Shown here: piece by piece, positions 54,099 to 61,467 of the stretch
How the letters are laid out: each line of letters starts with the position of its first letter
How positions within the stretch are numbered: position 1 is the stretch's first letter
NCBI RefSeq assembly: GCF_001280305.1
Contig: NZ_CP012623.1
Span: 372,001-436,000, forward strand
Origin: Hymenobacter sp. DG25A
Lineage (GTDB): Bacteria > Bacteroidota > Bacteroidia > Cytophagales > Hymenobacteraceae
DNA length: 64,000 bases
Reading direction: 5' to 3'
Position numbers and translations under genes: made by a program
The notes under the pieces: model-generated
Databases searched by the model: none
Seen by the model: only the letters and a program-made list of their open reading frames with translations
What the model was told of the DNA's origin: nothing

Positions 54099-54623
54099 AT
54101 GCCTGCTCTCATCCTGCCCGTACGGGGCATTTCGCCTCAACTGGGCCCCAATTGCTTTGTGGCCGACAATGCCACCATTGTAGGCGACGTAACGCTGGGC
54201 GCCGAATGCACCGTGTGGTTTAACGCCGTTATCCGCGGCGACGTCAACCAGATCCGCATCGGGGATAAAACCAATATTCAGGATGGGGCCGTGCTGCACT
54301 GCACTTATCAGAAGGCGGCTACCACCGTGGGGGCCCGCGTAAGCATTGGCCACAAAGCCATTGTGCATGGCTGCACCGTGGAAGATGATGTGCTGATTGG
54401 CATGGGCGCCATTGTGATGGACCATGCCTTGGTAGGGCAGGGCTGCATTATTGCGGCCGGAGCCGTGGTGCTGGAAAACACTCAGTGTGAGCCGGGCTAC
54501 CTATATGCGGGCATACCAGCCCGCAAAATCAAGCCCGTCACGGAAGAGCAGCGCGCTAACATGCTGCGCACGGCGGATAATTATGTGATGTATGCGGGTT
54601 GGTTTTCGAAAGAGCAGGCCTAG
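54099..54623 (+). CDS. Gamma-type carbonic anhydrase family protein
   Basis: 174 residues. A left-handed beta-helix of hexapeptide repeats (ATIVGDVTLGAECTVWFNAVIRGD and on). Metal-ligand histidines are in GAVLHCT and SIGHKAIVHG, as in Cam/YrdA proteins. It may hydrate carbon dioxide or act in another way; many YrdA-like members show no clear activity. The next gene starts 102 bases later. Confidence 0.92.
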   Translation: MPALILPVRGISPQLGPNCFVADNATIVGDVTLGAECTVWFNAVIRGDVNQIRIGDKTNIQDGAVLHCTYQKAATTVGARVSIGHKAIVHGCTVEDDVLIGMGAIVMDHALVGQGCIIAAGAVVLENTQCEPGYLYAGIPARKIKPVTEEQRANMLRTADNYVMYAGWFSKEQA

Positions 54624-54724
54624 AAATAATTCTTCGGCAGGATAGAAGTTTCCTTAATTTGTGCCGCTTTTGCTGGGCGTATAAAGCCAGCGGGCACTAT
54701 TATCCTTCTCTTTCCTATTTCTGT

Positions 54725-55177
54725 ATGAAGAAAAATTACTCCTTTCTAACAGCCACTCTGGCTGCCACTTTATTGCTGGGAAGCTGTAACCGCGCAGAAT
54801 ATGCGTTTCGTTCTAATTCACCAGCCTACACGCCTATAACTGAATCAGCGGCGGCACCGGTTATAGCAACTGATGCAATTACTGCGCAGGCGGGTTCTGC
54901 CGTAGCTGCGCCAATCCGGGTTATAACTCCAGCCCAAAACGCAGCCAGTGCATTAGCCGGCACCCGGGCAGGACAGCCTGCTTCTGTACCCATGCAGATG
55001 GAGGAAAGTACGGCTCCGGAAGCGGTGGATGCGGTAGTGAAAAAGGAAAGCGCCAAGGCGGCGCAACCGGTTAAGCGTCGCAAAACCAAGTCCAGCAAAA
55101 CCGTCTGGATCATTATCGGTATTGGTGTAGCCTTGGCGTTGGTCCGTGTGCTTATAGCCTCCAATAAATCGGAATAG
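54725..55177 (+). CDS. Small lipoprotein with C-terminal membrane helix, unknown function
   Basis: About 150 residues. Lipobox LLLGSC at the N-terminus, a low-complexity Ala/Thr/Pro/Ser middle, a basic KRRKTKSSK and a C-terminal hydrophobic helix (TVWIIIGIGVALALVRVLI). A protein with both an acylated end and a membrane helix could span the periplasm. The longer frame to 54599 overlaps the carbonic anhydrase gene and is rejected. No family recognised. Confidence 0.7.
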   Translation: MKKNYSFLTATLAATLLLGSCNRAEYAFRSNSPAYTPITESAAAPVIATDAITAQAGSAVAAPIRVITPAQNAASALAGTRAGQPASVPMQMEESTAPEAVDAVVKKESAKAAQPVKRRKTKSSKTVWIIIGIGVALALVRVLIASNKSE

Positions 55178-55202
55178 CACTTCGTTTATTCAGGCTTGCC
55201 CT

Positions 55203-55233
55203 AAAAAAAAGCCCTCTAAGGAGGGCTTTTTTT
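55203..55233. terminator. Bidirectional terminator
   Basis: A 13-bp stem around GCCCTC/GAGGGC with A8 and T7 flanks, between the small lipoprotein and CNNM genes. Confidence 0.88.
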
Positions 55234-55258
55234 GTGCTTCACAAGTAAAGTAAATGCC

Positions 55259-56596
55259 TTACAAGGCAGGTAGATTCTCCTCGTTAAAAGTAATGGTTTG
55301 CTCCTGGCTGGGGGTTACGCGCAGCTGCACCAGCTCCACGGAGCGCTTGGAGCGCTGCAGCACCCGGAACTCGTAGGGGTCGAGCACGGCCACGTCGCCT
55401 ACTTCCGGGATGTTGCCGTAAATCATGTTCAGCAAGCCGCCTACGGTTTCGTAGTCTTCGCCTTCGGGCAGGGGGTAGGGGAGGAATTCGTTGGCGTCGG
55501 GAATGGCGGTGGAGGTATGCACCCGGTATTCCGTCTCGGAAACCTTTTCTACCACGGGCACCTCATTATCATACTCATCCTGGATTTCGCCTACCAGCTC
55601 TTCCATAATGTCCTCGATGGTGACAATGCCGGAAACGCCGCCAAACTCATCCGAGACAATGGCAATATGCATGTGCTTGCGCTGGAACTGGCGCAGCAGC
55701 CGGTTGATTTTCTTTGTTTCGGGCACAAAGTAGGCCGGCCGCATAATGCGCGAAAGCTCAATGTGCTCCTTAAGGCGAACAATATTGAGCAGGTCTTTCA
55801 CATACAGAATGCCCACAATATTATCAATGGAGCCTTCGTAGACCGGCACCCGCGAATAGCCTTCGTTCTGTACCAGTTCAAAGATTTTATCCTCCGGCGA
55901 GTTCACATCGATGGCCACAATCTTGGTGCGGGGCACCATGATCTGCTTCACCATCCGGTCGTTGAACTCAAAGACATTTTCAATGAGCTCGTGCTCAGAG
56001 TCCTGAATTTCGCCGCTTTGCTTGCTTTGGTCCAGCAGAATGCGGATTTCCTCGGTGGTGTGGGCGGCCTCGCCGTGCAGGGCTTTCACCCCAAACAAGC
56101 CCAGCGTGAGGTTGCTGAGGCGGTCGAGCAGCCAGATGAAAGGCCGGAATACAAAATAGAAAATCTTGAGGGGCCAGGCCACCACCATGCTCACTGTTTC
56201 GGAGCGCTGCAGGGCCATTACTTTGGGCGCCTGCTCACCAATTACAATGTGCAGCGTGGTAATGAAAGCGAAAGACAGTGCCAGCGAAACCCGGTGCAGC
56301 CACTCCGGGGAGATGCTGATATTTACGGCCGTGAGGGCACCGGTTACTACTTTCTCGGCTACGCTTTCCCCAATCCAACCCAGCAACAGCGAGGCCAGCG
56401 TGATACCCAGCTGACAAGCTGAGAGGTAAGCGTTGAGGTTTTGCAGAATACCCTGGGTGATGCGCGCCAGGTTGTCGCCAGTCTGGGCGCGCAGGTCAAT
56501 TTGCGAGGCCCGGACTTTCACCAAAGCAAACTCGGCGGCCACGAAAAAACCATTCAGCAATACAAGCAGAAGGGTAAGCAGTATCTGTAAAACCAT
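55259..56596 (-). CDS. CNNM/CorC-type transporter (DUF21, CBS pair, CorC_HlyC)
   Basis: About 445 residues. DUF21 membrane domain with four helices (about 1-190; the N-terminal helix ends NGFFVAAEFALVKVR, a family signature), then two CBS domains (IMVPRTKIVAI, then IVSDEFGGVSGIVTIEDIMEELVGEIQDEYD) and a C-terminal CorC_HlyC domain (ETVGGLLNM). Members are linked to magnesium or cobalt efflux. The ATG at 56596 is used; a TACTTTTG box lies at 56641-56648. The frame to 56728 starts before that box and is rejected. Confidence 0.93.
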   Translation of the reverse strand: MVLQILLTLLLVLLNGFFVAAEFALVKVRASQIDLRAQTGDNLARITQGILQNLNAYLSACQLGITLASLLLGWIGESVAEKVVTGALTAVNISISPEWLHRVSLALSFAFITTLHIVIGEQAPKVMALQRSETVSMVVAWPLKIFYFVFRPFIWLLDRLSNLTLGLFGVKALHGEAAHTTEEIRILLDQSKQSGEIQDSEHELIENVFEFNDRMVKQIMVPRTKIVAIDVNSPEDKIFELVQNEGYSRVPVYEGSIDNIVGILYVKDLLNIVRLKEHIELSRIMRPAYFVPETKKINRLLRQFQRKHMHIAIVSDEFGGVSGIVTIEDIMEELVGEIQDEYDNEVPVVEKVSETEYRVHTSTAIPDANEFLPYPLPEGEDYETVGGLLNMIYGNIPEVGDVAVLDPYEFRVLQRSKRSVELVQLRVTPSQEQTITFNEENLPAL

Positions 56597-56640
56597 AGTT
56601 GCGGAGTGGGGCTCACGCGGCCCGTTACTCCTAAGTAGTG

Positions 56641-56648
56641 CAAAAGTA
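56641..56648 (-). promoter_or_regulatory. -7 box of the CNNM gene
   Basis: TACTTTTG on the minus strand, 45 bases before the ATG at 56596. Confidence 0.55.
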
Positions 56649-56833
56649 CGAGAATCCGGGCAAGCGGTTGGCTTTTCCCTTACCGGCAGGATATTGTACG
56701 TGCTGGCCGGGCGCCTTCCTGCCGGCATCTCTTCGGCAGTTTGTGTGTTGTGTTAAGATATTTGTGCTACTTCCTCCCGTTCTTTGTTTGGTGCTGAGCC
56801 GCTGTTCCGCTACTATCCTGACTTGATTTTCCT

Positions 56834-59050
56834 ATGTCTGTTGCTTCCCGAAAACTGCTTCTGCCGCTGCTGCTCCTGGCCTTACTGGTCCAGAGTGCGG
56901 TAGCCCAGGTGCTCACGCCTACCAAGCTCTCCACCACCCTCAGTCAGCCCGCCGCCAAAGTGGGGGAGGAGCTGGACCTGATTGTGAATGCCCGCATGCA
57001 GGATACGTGGCACCTCTACGCCACCGACTTCGACCCCGACCTGGGCCCCACGGTATTCGCCTTCACGTTTGCCAAAAGCCCGGCGTACGCGCTGGTAGGC
57101 AAGCCAAAGTCCGTTGGCGCCAAAAAGAAGTTTGATGATGTCTTTAAAGGCGACATTTCCTACTTCGAGAAAACCGGGCAGATCCGGCAGCGCATCCGGG
57201 TACTGCAGCCGGGCCCGCTCACCATCAAAGCCGACGTGGAATACCAGACCTGCACCGATGTGGATGGCCGTTGCGTGCCCGGGGAGGAAACTCTCAGCTT
57301 TGGTCCCATTGAAGTAAGCGGCACCGCTGCCGCCACACCAACCGCGGCCACGCCGACAGCCACCGTTAACAAAGCCGTTGGGGTACCCGCCACAACGCCT
57401 CCGGCCACGGCGACACCTGCGGCAGCCGTTGCGCCAACCACTGCCCCTGACACCATCTCCGCAGCTACGGCTGCTGCCACCCCGGCATCGCCGGATACCA
57501 GTGCCCGGCAAGCGTCGGCGGCAGTAACGGCAGGCGGCACCACCGCCACGGTAGCCGCCGCTCCGGCCGAAACGGCTGAGTCAGGGGGCCTGTTCAGCTT
57601 TGCGCTGCTGGCTTTCTTCTCCGGCCTGGCGGCCCTGCTCACGCCGTGCGTGTTCCCCATGATTCCCATGACGGTATCGTACTTCACGGGCGGCAGCGAC
57701 ACCCGGGCGCAGGGCATTCTGAAGGCGCTGGTCTACGGCCTGTCTATCATTGTTATCTACACCATTCTGGGGGTGATTGTGGCCCGGCTGCTGGGCGAGG
57801 ATGGCCCTAACTTCATGGCCACACACTGGCTGCCTAACCTGCTGTTCTTCGCCGTGTTTGTGGTGTTTGGCCTCTCGTTTCTGGGTTTGTTTGAAATCAC
57901 GCTGCCCCATAACCTGGTGAATAAAGCCGATGCCCAAGCCGATAAGGGCGGCTGGCTGGGCGTATTCTTTATGGCCTTTACGCTGGTGCTGGTGTCCTTT
58001 TCCTGCACCGGCCCCATTGTGGCTACCATTCTGGGCCTGGCGGCTCGCGGGCAAACCATTCTGCCCGTTATTGGCATGCTGGGCTTCTCGCTGGCGTTTG
58101 CGCTGCCCTTCACGCTGTTTGCTATTTTCCCTTCCTGGCTGAAAAGCCTGCCCCGCTCCGGTGGTTGGCTGAACACCGTGAAAGTGGTGCTGGGCTTTGT
58201 GGAGCTGATGCTGGCCCTGAAATTCCTAAGCATGGCCGATCTGGCCTACCACTGGAACCTGCTCTCCCGCGACCTGTACCTGGTGCTCTGGATAGTGCTT
58301 TCTGCCCTGCTGGGCACGTACCTGCTGGGTAAGTACAAGCTCTCCCACGACAGCGACCTGACCCATTTGAGCGTTGGCCGCCTGCTGATGGCAGTGCTCT
58401 CCTTCAGCTTTATGGTGTACCTGGTTCCGGGTCTGTTCGGGGCGCCGCTGCCTCTGCTGGCCGGCTACCTGCCGCCCCAGACCAGCCGTGACTTTTCCCT
58501 GGCCTCCGCCGTGGTGGCTCCCATCAGCGCCACCCGCAACACCCTGTGTGAGGTCCCGCGCCATGCCGATTTTCTGGAGCTGCCACACGGCCTGCAGGGC
58601 TATTTCGATCTGGAGCAGGCCAAGCGTTGCGCCCGCGCCCAGAACAAGCCCATCTTCATTGATTTCACCGGCCACGCCTGCGTGAACTGCCGCAAGATGG
58701 AAGCCAGCGTCTGGAGCGACCCGCAGGTGCTGCGCCGCCTGCAGGAAGACTTTGTGGTAGTGGCCCTGTATGTGGATGATAAAACCGAGCTGCCGCAAAA
58801 CGAGTGGTATACCTCCAAGCGTGATGGCAAAGTAAAATCCACGCTGGGCAAGCAGAACGCCGATTTGCAGGTAACCAAGTACGGCGTAAATGCCCAGCCC
58901 TACTATGTGCTCCTGAACCCCAACGACCCTGCCGACAAGCCCCTGGTAACGCCCGTAGCCTACGAGGCCAGCGTCACCAACTTTGTTAAGTTTCTGGATG
59001 CCGGGCTGGCCCAGTATCGGCAGCAGGCGCAGCCGGTAGCGGCCCGATAA
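56834..59050 (+). CDS. dsbD: Thiol:disulfide interchange protein DsbD
   Basis: 738 residues. Signal peptide to about 25; DsbD N-terminal immunoglobulin-like domain about 28-158 (EYQTCTDVDGRCVPG has its redox cysteines); an Ala/Thr/Pro-rich linker about 160-250; eight membrane helices with LTPCVFPMIPMTV and VSFSCTGPIVA, each with a redox cysteine; then a C-terminal thioredoxin domain with C616-V-N-C619. It passes electrons from cytosolic thioredoxin to periplasmic proteins. The linker is longer and less ordered than in E. coli. Key cysteines are all present. Confidence 0.95.
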   Translation: MSVASRKLLLPLLLLALLVQSAVAQVLTPTKLSTTLSQPAAKVGEELDLIVNARMQDTWHLYATDFDPDLGPTVFAFTFAKSPAYALVGKPKSVGAKKKFDDVFKGDISYFEKTGQIRQRIRVLQPGPLTIKADVEYQTCTDVDGRCVPGEETLSFGPIEVSGTAAATPTAATPTATVNKAVGVPATTPPATATPAAAVAPTTAPDTISAATAAATPASPDTSARQASAAVTAGGTTATVAAAPAETAESGGLFSFALLAFFSGLAALLTPCVFPMIPMTVSYFTGGSDTRAQGILKALVYGLSIIVIYTILGVIVARLLGEDGPNFMATHWLPNLLFFAVFVVFGLSFLGLFEITLPHNLVNKADAQADKGGWLGVFFMAFTLVLVSFSCTGPIVATILGLAARGQTILPVIGMLGFSLAFALPFTLFAIFPSWLKSLPRSGGWLNTVKVVLGFVELMLALKFLSMADLAYHWNLLSRDLYLVLWIVLSALLGTYLLGKYKLSHDSDLTHLSVGRLLMAVLSFSFMVYLVPGLFGAPLPLLAGYLPPQTSRDFSLASAVVAPISATRNTLCEVPRHADFLELPHGLQGYFDLEQAKRCARAQNKPIFIDFTGHACVNCRKMEASVWSDPQVLRRLQEDFVVVALYVDDKTELPQNEWYTSKRDGKVKSTLGKQNADLQVTKYGVNAQPYYVLLNPNDPADKPLVTPVAYEASVTNFVKFLDAGLAQYRQQAQPVAAR

Positions 59051-59095
59051 GTTAGTTTTTGCAGTTTTTCCATCTCACCTGCTTCCCTTGTCTGC

Positions 59096-60205
59096 ATGAA
59101 AAAGCTATTGTTTTTGCTGAGCACTGTGTTGCTGCTGAGTCCGGCCACTGGTCAGGCGCAAACCGCCGCGCCCGACCCCAGTCGGATTACGCTGGTTATC
59201 CACGGCGGCGCCGGCACCATTACCAAGGCCCTGATGACGCCCGAAAAGGAAAAGGCCTACCAGCAGGTACTGGACCAGGCGTTGCATACTGGCTATGCTA
59301 TTCTGAAAAAGGGTGGTACTTCCCTGGATGCGGTAGAAGCCACCGTGCGCGTAATGGAGGACTCCCCCTTATTTAATGCTGGCAAAGGCGCTGTATTCAC
59401 GCATGAGGGCCGCAATGAGATGGACGCCGCCATTATGGAGGGCCAAACGCTGAAAGCGGGTTCTGTGGCGGGCGTCACGGTTATTCGTAACCCTATTACC
59501 GCGGCCCGGGCCGTGATGGAAAAGTCGGAGCACGTAATGATGGTAGGGCCCGGCGCTGAAACCTTTGCCAAGGAAAAAGGCCTGGAAATAGTGCCGGCCC
59601 AGTATTTCTATACCGAAGCCCGGTATCAGCAGCTACAAAAAGCCCTGCAGGAGGAAAAAGCCGCCGGCACGCCCGACCAACTGAATGCGCCTTCCAAAGC
59701 AGCGGAGGCACCCAAGAAAGTCAAGATGAAAATGAAGGCCGGTAAAGCCCAGGGCAGCCTGCCGGAGAACAATATCTTCACCGAAGGCAAAAAATACGGC
59801 ACCGTGGGCGCCGTGGCGCTGGATCAGTTTGGCAACCTGGCCGCCGCCACCAGCACCGGCGGCATGACCAACAAGCGCTACGGCCGCGTGGGCGATGCGC
59901 CCATTATTGGCGCCGGCACATACGCCGATAATAACTCCTGCGCCGTGTCGTGCACGGGCTGGGGCGAGTACTTTATCCGGGCCACGGTAGCCCGGGACGT
60001 GGCCGCCCGGGTAGAATATCAGCAGAAGCCCCTGGCCCAGGCCGCACAGGCTACCATTGATAAAGTAGGCAAGATGGGTGGTGATGGTGGCCTGATAGCC
60101 TTGGACCGCCAAGGCAATGTGGCTATGCCCTTTAACTCAGAAGGCATGTACCGGGGCTTTATTAAAGCCGATGGAAAAAGCCAGATTCTGATTTATAAAG
60201 AATAG
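59096..60205 (+). CDS. Isoaspartyl peptidase / L-asparaginase, secreted Ntn hydrolase
   Basis: 369 residues with a signal peptide (ends GQAQ). The plant-type asparaginase family: LVIHGGAGTI, LDAVEATVRVMEDSPLFNAGKGAVFT, then the autocleavage site at the Thr in KKYGTVGAVALD and STGGMTNKRYGRVGDAPIIGAGTYAD. It cleaves isoaspartyl dipeptides or asparagine in the periplasm. A Lys/Ala-rich insertion with several KMKMKA repeats lies directly before the cleavage site, which may be removed on maturation. A terminator follows. Confidence 0.95.
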   Translation: MKKLLFLLSTVLLLSPATGQAQTAAPDPSRITLVIHGGAGTITKALMTPEKEKAYQQVLDQALHTGYAILKKGGTSLDAVEATVRVMEDSPLFNAGKGAVFTHEGRNEMDAAIMEGQTLKAGSVAGVTVIRNPITAARAVMEKSEHVMMVGPGAETFAKEKGLEIVPAQYFYTEARYQQLQKALQEEKAAGTPDQLNAPSKAAEAPKKVKMKMKAGKAQGSLPENNIFTEGKKYGTVGAVALDQFGNLAAATSTGGMTNKRYGRVGDAPIIGAGTYADNNSCAVSCTGWGEYFIRATVARDVAARVEYQQKPLAQAAQATIDKVGKMGGDGGLIALDRQGNVAMPFNSEGMYRGFIKADGKSQILIYKE

Positions 60206-60226
60206 TGCTGCCAGCATCATGCAACC

Positions 60227-60266
60227 AAAAGCCCCGCCAGCTACTCTGATGCTTGCGGGGCTTTTT
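60227..60266 (+). terminator. Terminator after the isoaspartyl peptidase gene
   Basis: An 11-bp stem (60227-60237 with 60255-60265), large loop and T run. Confidence 0.8.
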
Positions 60267-60352
60267 TCTAATGCGGGTGGCTTTTGTAGCAGAAAAAGGG
60301 GACCTTTGCAGCATTTTTCAGCAGGTGCCTTTGGCAGGCATACAAAAAGAAA

Positions 60353-60376
60353 GGCTGCACCCACCCAGATGCAGCC
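60353..60376 (-). terminator. Hairpin with conserved loop, proximal to a T-rich tract
   Basis: A 6-bp stem GGCTGC/GCAGCC whose loop reads ATCTGGGTGGGT on the minus strand. A T-rich tract follows on that strand. It lies downstream of the tRNA-like gene and is one of two adjacent hairpins. Confidence 0.65.
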
Positions 60377-60386
60377 CTCTAGAAAA

Positions 60387-60410
60387 GAACGCACCCACCC
60401 AGATACGTTC
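60387..60410 (-). terminator. Second hairpin with the same loop
   Basis: A 5-bp stem GAACG/CGTTC whose loop carries the same ATCTGGGTGGGT as the hairpin at 60353, on the minus strand, followed by TTTTC. The two stems share no sequence. Confidence 0.65.
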
Positions 60411-60449
60411 CAATGTTAACCCCACACATAATCCACCCAAAAGATGTTG

Positions 60450-60564
60450 CTGTAGAAGGAGGGCTCGAACCTCCACGGAGTAGTTAGCCGGCCGCCGGAC
60501 CAGTTTTTCCCGAATCTCCACCCCCGAGAGAGGAGGGTATGTCTGCCAATTCCATCATCCTACA
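60450..60564 (-). tRNA. Class II tRNA-like gene, Leu-like body, apparent anticodon CTC, 46-nt variable region
   Basis: On the minus strand a 115-base cloverleaf can be drawn. Acceptor: 60564-60558 with 60457-60451 (seven pairs, one wobble). D-arm: ATGG and AATTGGCAGACAT, as in tRNA-Leu. Anticodon stem CCCTC with GGGGG, loop CTCTCTC, so the centre is CTC. T-arm: GGAGG, loop TTCGAGC, CCTCC. Between anticodon and T-arms lie 46 bases instead of the usual 12-20. T at the position after the anticodon is odd. CCA is not encoded; G is the discriminator. It may be a diverged tRNA, a tRNA-like RNA or a pseudogene. A promoter box (60597-60604) and hairpins (60353-60410) frame it. Confidence 0.6.
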
Positions 60565-60596
60565 ATATGATCAGCGCCGCTTGCGTTTGATTATGA

Positions 60597-60604
60597 CAAA
60601 TGTA
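60597..60604 (-). promoter_or_regulatory. -7 box of the tRNA-like gene
   Basis: TACATTTG on the minus strand, 32 bases before the 5' end of the tRNA-like gene. Confidence 0.5.
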
Positions 60605-60713
60605 GGGACTTGTCCTTAATAATAAAATTATTGCAGGTAAACTGATTAAAATTTACACTGTTTTTATATAAACAGTTAATTTGTTAAAAATTCCTCAATC
60701 ATACATTTCAAAA

Positions 60714-61178
60714 ATGGCGCGTAATTATGAACTTGATGAGACAGATCGAAAGATTCTGGCTCTGCTTATTGACGATGCGAAGATGCCATACACTGAAATT
60801 GCCCGGAAGGTGCATGTATCAGGCGGCACCGTGCACGTGCGCATGTCCCGTATGGAGGAATTGGGCATAGTGAAAGGGGCCACCCTGAACATTGACTATG
60901 CCCAGCTCGGCTATGATATCAATGCCTTCCTGGGCATCTATCTCAACAAAAGCTCCGTGTACAACAGTGTAGCCGAGCAGCTGAAAGCCATTCCCGAAAT
61001 CCTGAGCATCTACTACACCACCGGTAACTACAGCTTGTTTGCCCGCATCATCTGCCGCGACACCAACCACCTGCGCGAAGTTCTGCACGATAAGATTCAG
61101 TTGATTGATGGCATTGAACGGACCGAAACGCTCATCTCCCTGGAAGAAACCCTGAACCGGCCTATCCAGTTGGTGTAA
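60714..61178 (+). CDS. Lrp/AsnC family transcriptional regulator
   Basis: About 154 residues. N-terminal winged helix: ELDETDRKILALLIDDAKMPYTEIARKVHVSGGTVHVRMSRMEELGIV, then the RAM ligand-binding domain (YDINAFLGIYLNKSSVYNSVAEQLKAIPEILSIYYTTGNYSLFARIICRDTNHLREVLHDKI). It binds amino acids or other small ligands and controls genes. The ATG at 60714 is preferred over 60681. The intergenic region upstream is AT-rich. No obvious target gene is adjacent. Confidence 0.95.
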   Translation: MARNYELDETDRKILALLIDDAKMPYTEIARKVHVSGGTVHVRMSRMEELGIVKGATLNIDYAQLGYDINAFLGIYLNKSSVYNSVAEQLKAIPEILSIYYTTGNYSLFARIICRDTNHLREVLHDKIQLIDGIERTETLISLEETLNRPIQLV

Positions 61179-61199
61179 CCCCCTGCAAACCATTTTACT

Positions 61200-61239
61200 A
61201 AAGCCTGATATGGCGCTACGGCGTCATATCAGGCTTTTT
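61200..61239 (+). terminator. Terminator after the Lrp gene
   Basis: A 17-bp stem with one wobble pair (61200-61216 with 61221-61237), 4-base loop TACG, T run. From 61240 to 61467 the DNA is AT-rich with no gene and should hold the promoter of the next gene. Confidence 0.85.
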
Positions 61240-61467
61240 CTATTTGCCCAACTCCCTTTCCAATTGATTGTACTTTTTCGGAATCATATAAATGTAATAA
61301 TAATCTTAAAGAATTTACTTATTTTTATTTTGATGGAGAAAAAATATACATATTATTACATCAAATAGCCTTTATCCCAGCTTTAATTGATTTAAGGGAA
61401 TAAGGTTGTTTCGTCTGCTATTGAAGTAGGCGATGTTGGAGTTTTCTCATCCTTATTCACTATTTCC

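Noticed and set aside
60353..60410. CRISPR-like array from two similar 24-base units
   Set aside because: Only two units, with differing stems and a 10-base gap; a hairpin pair explains it better.
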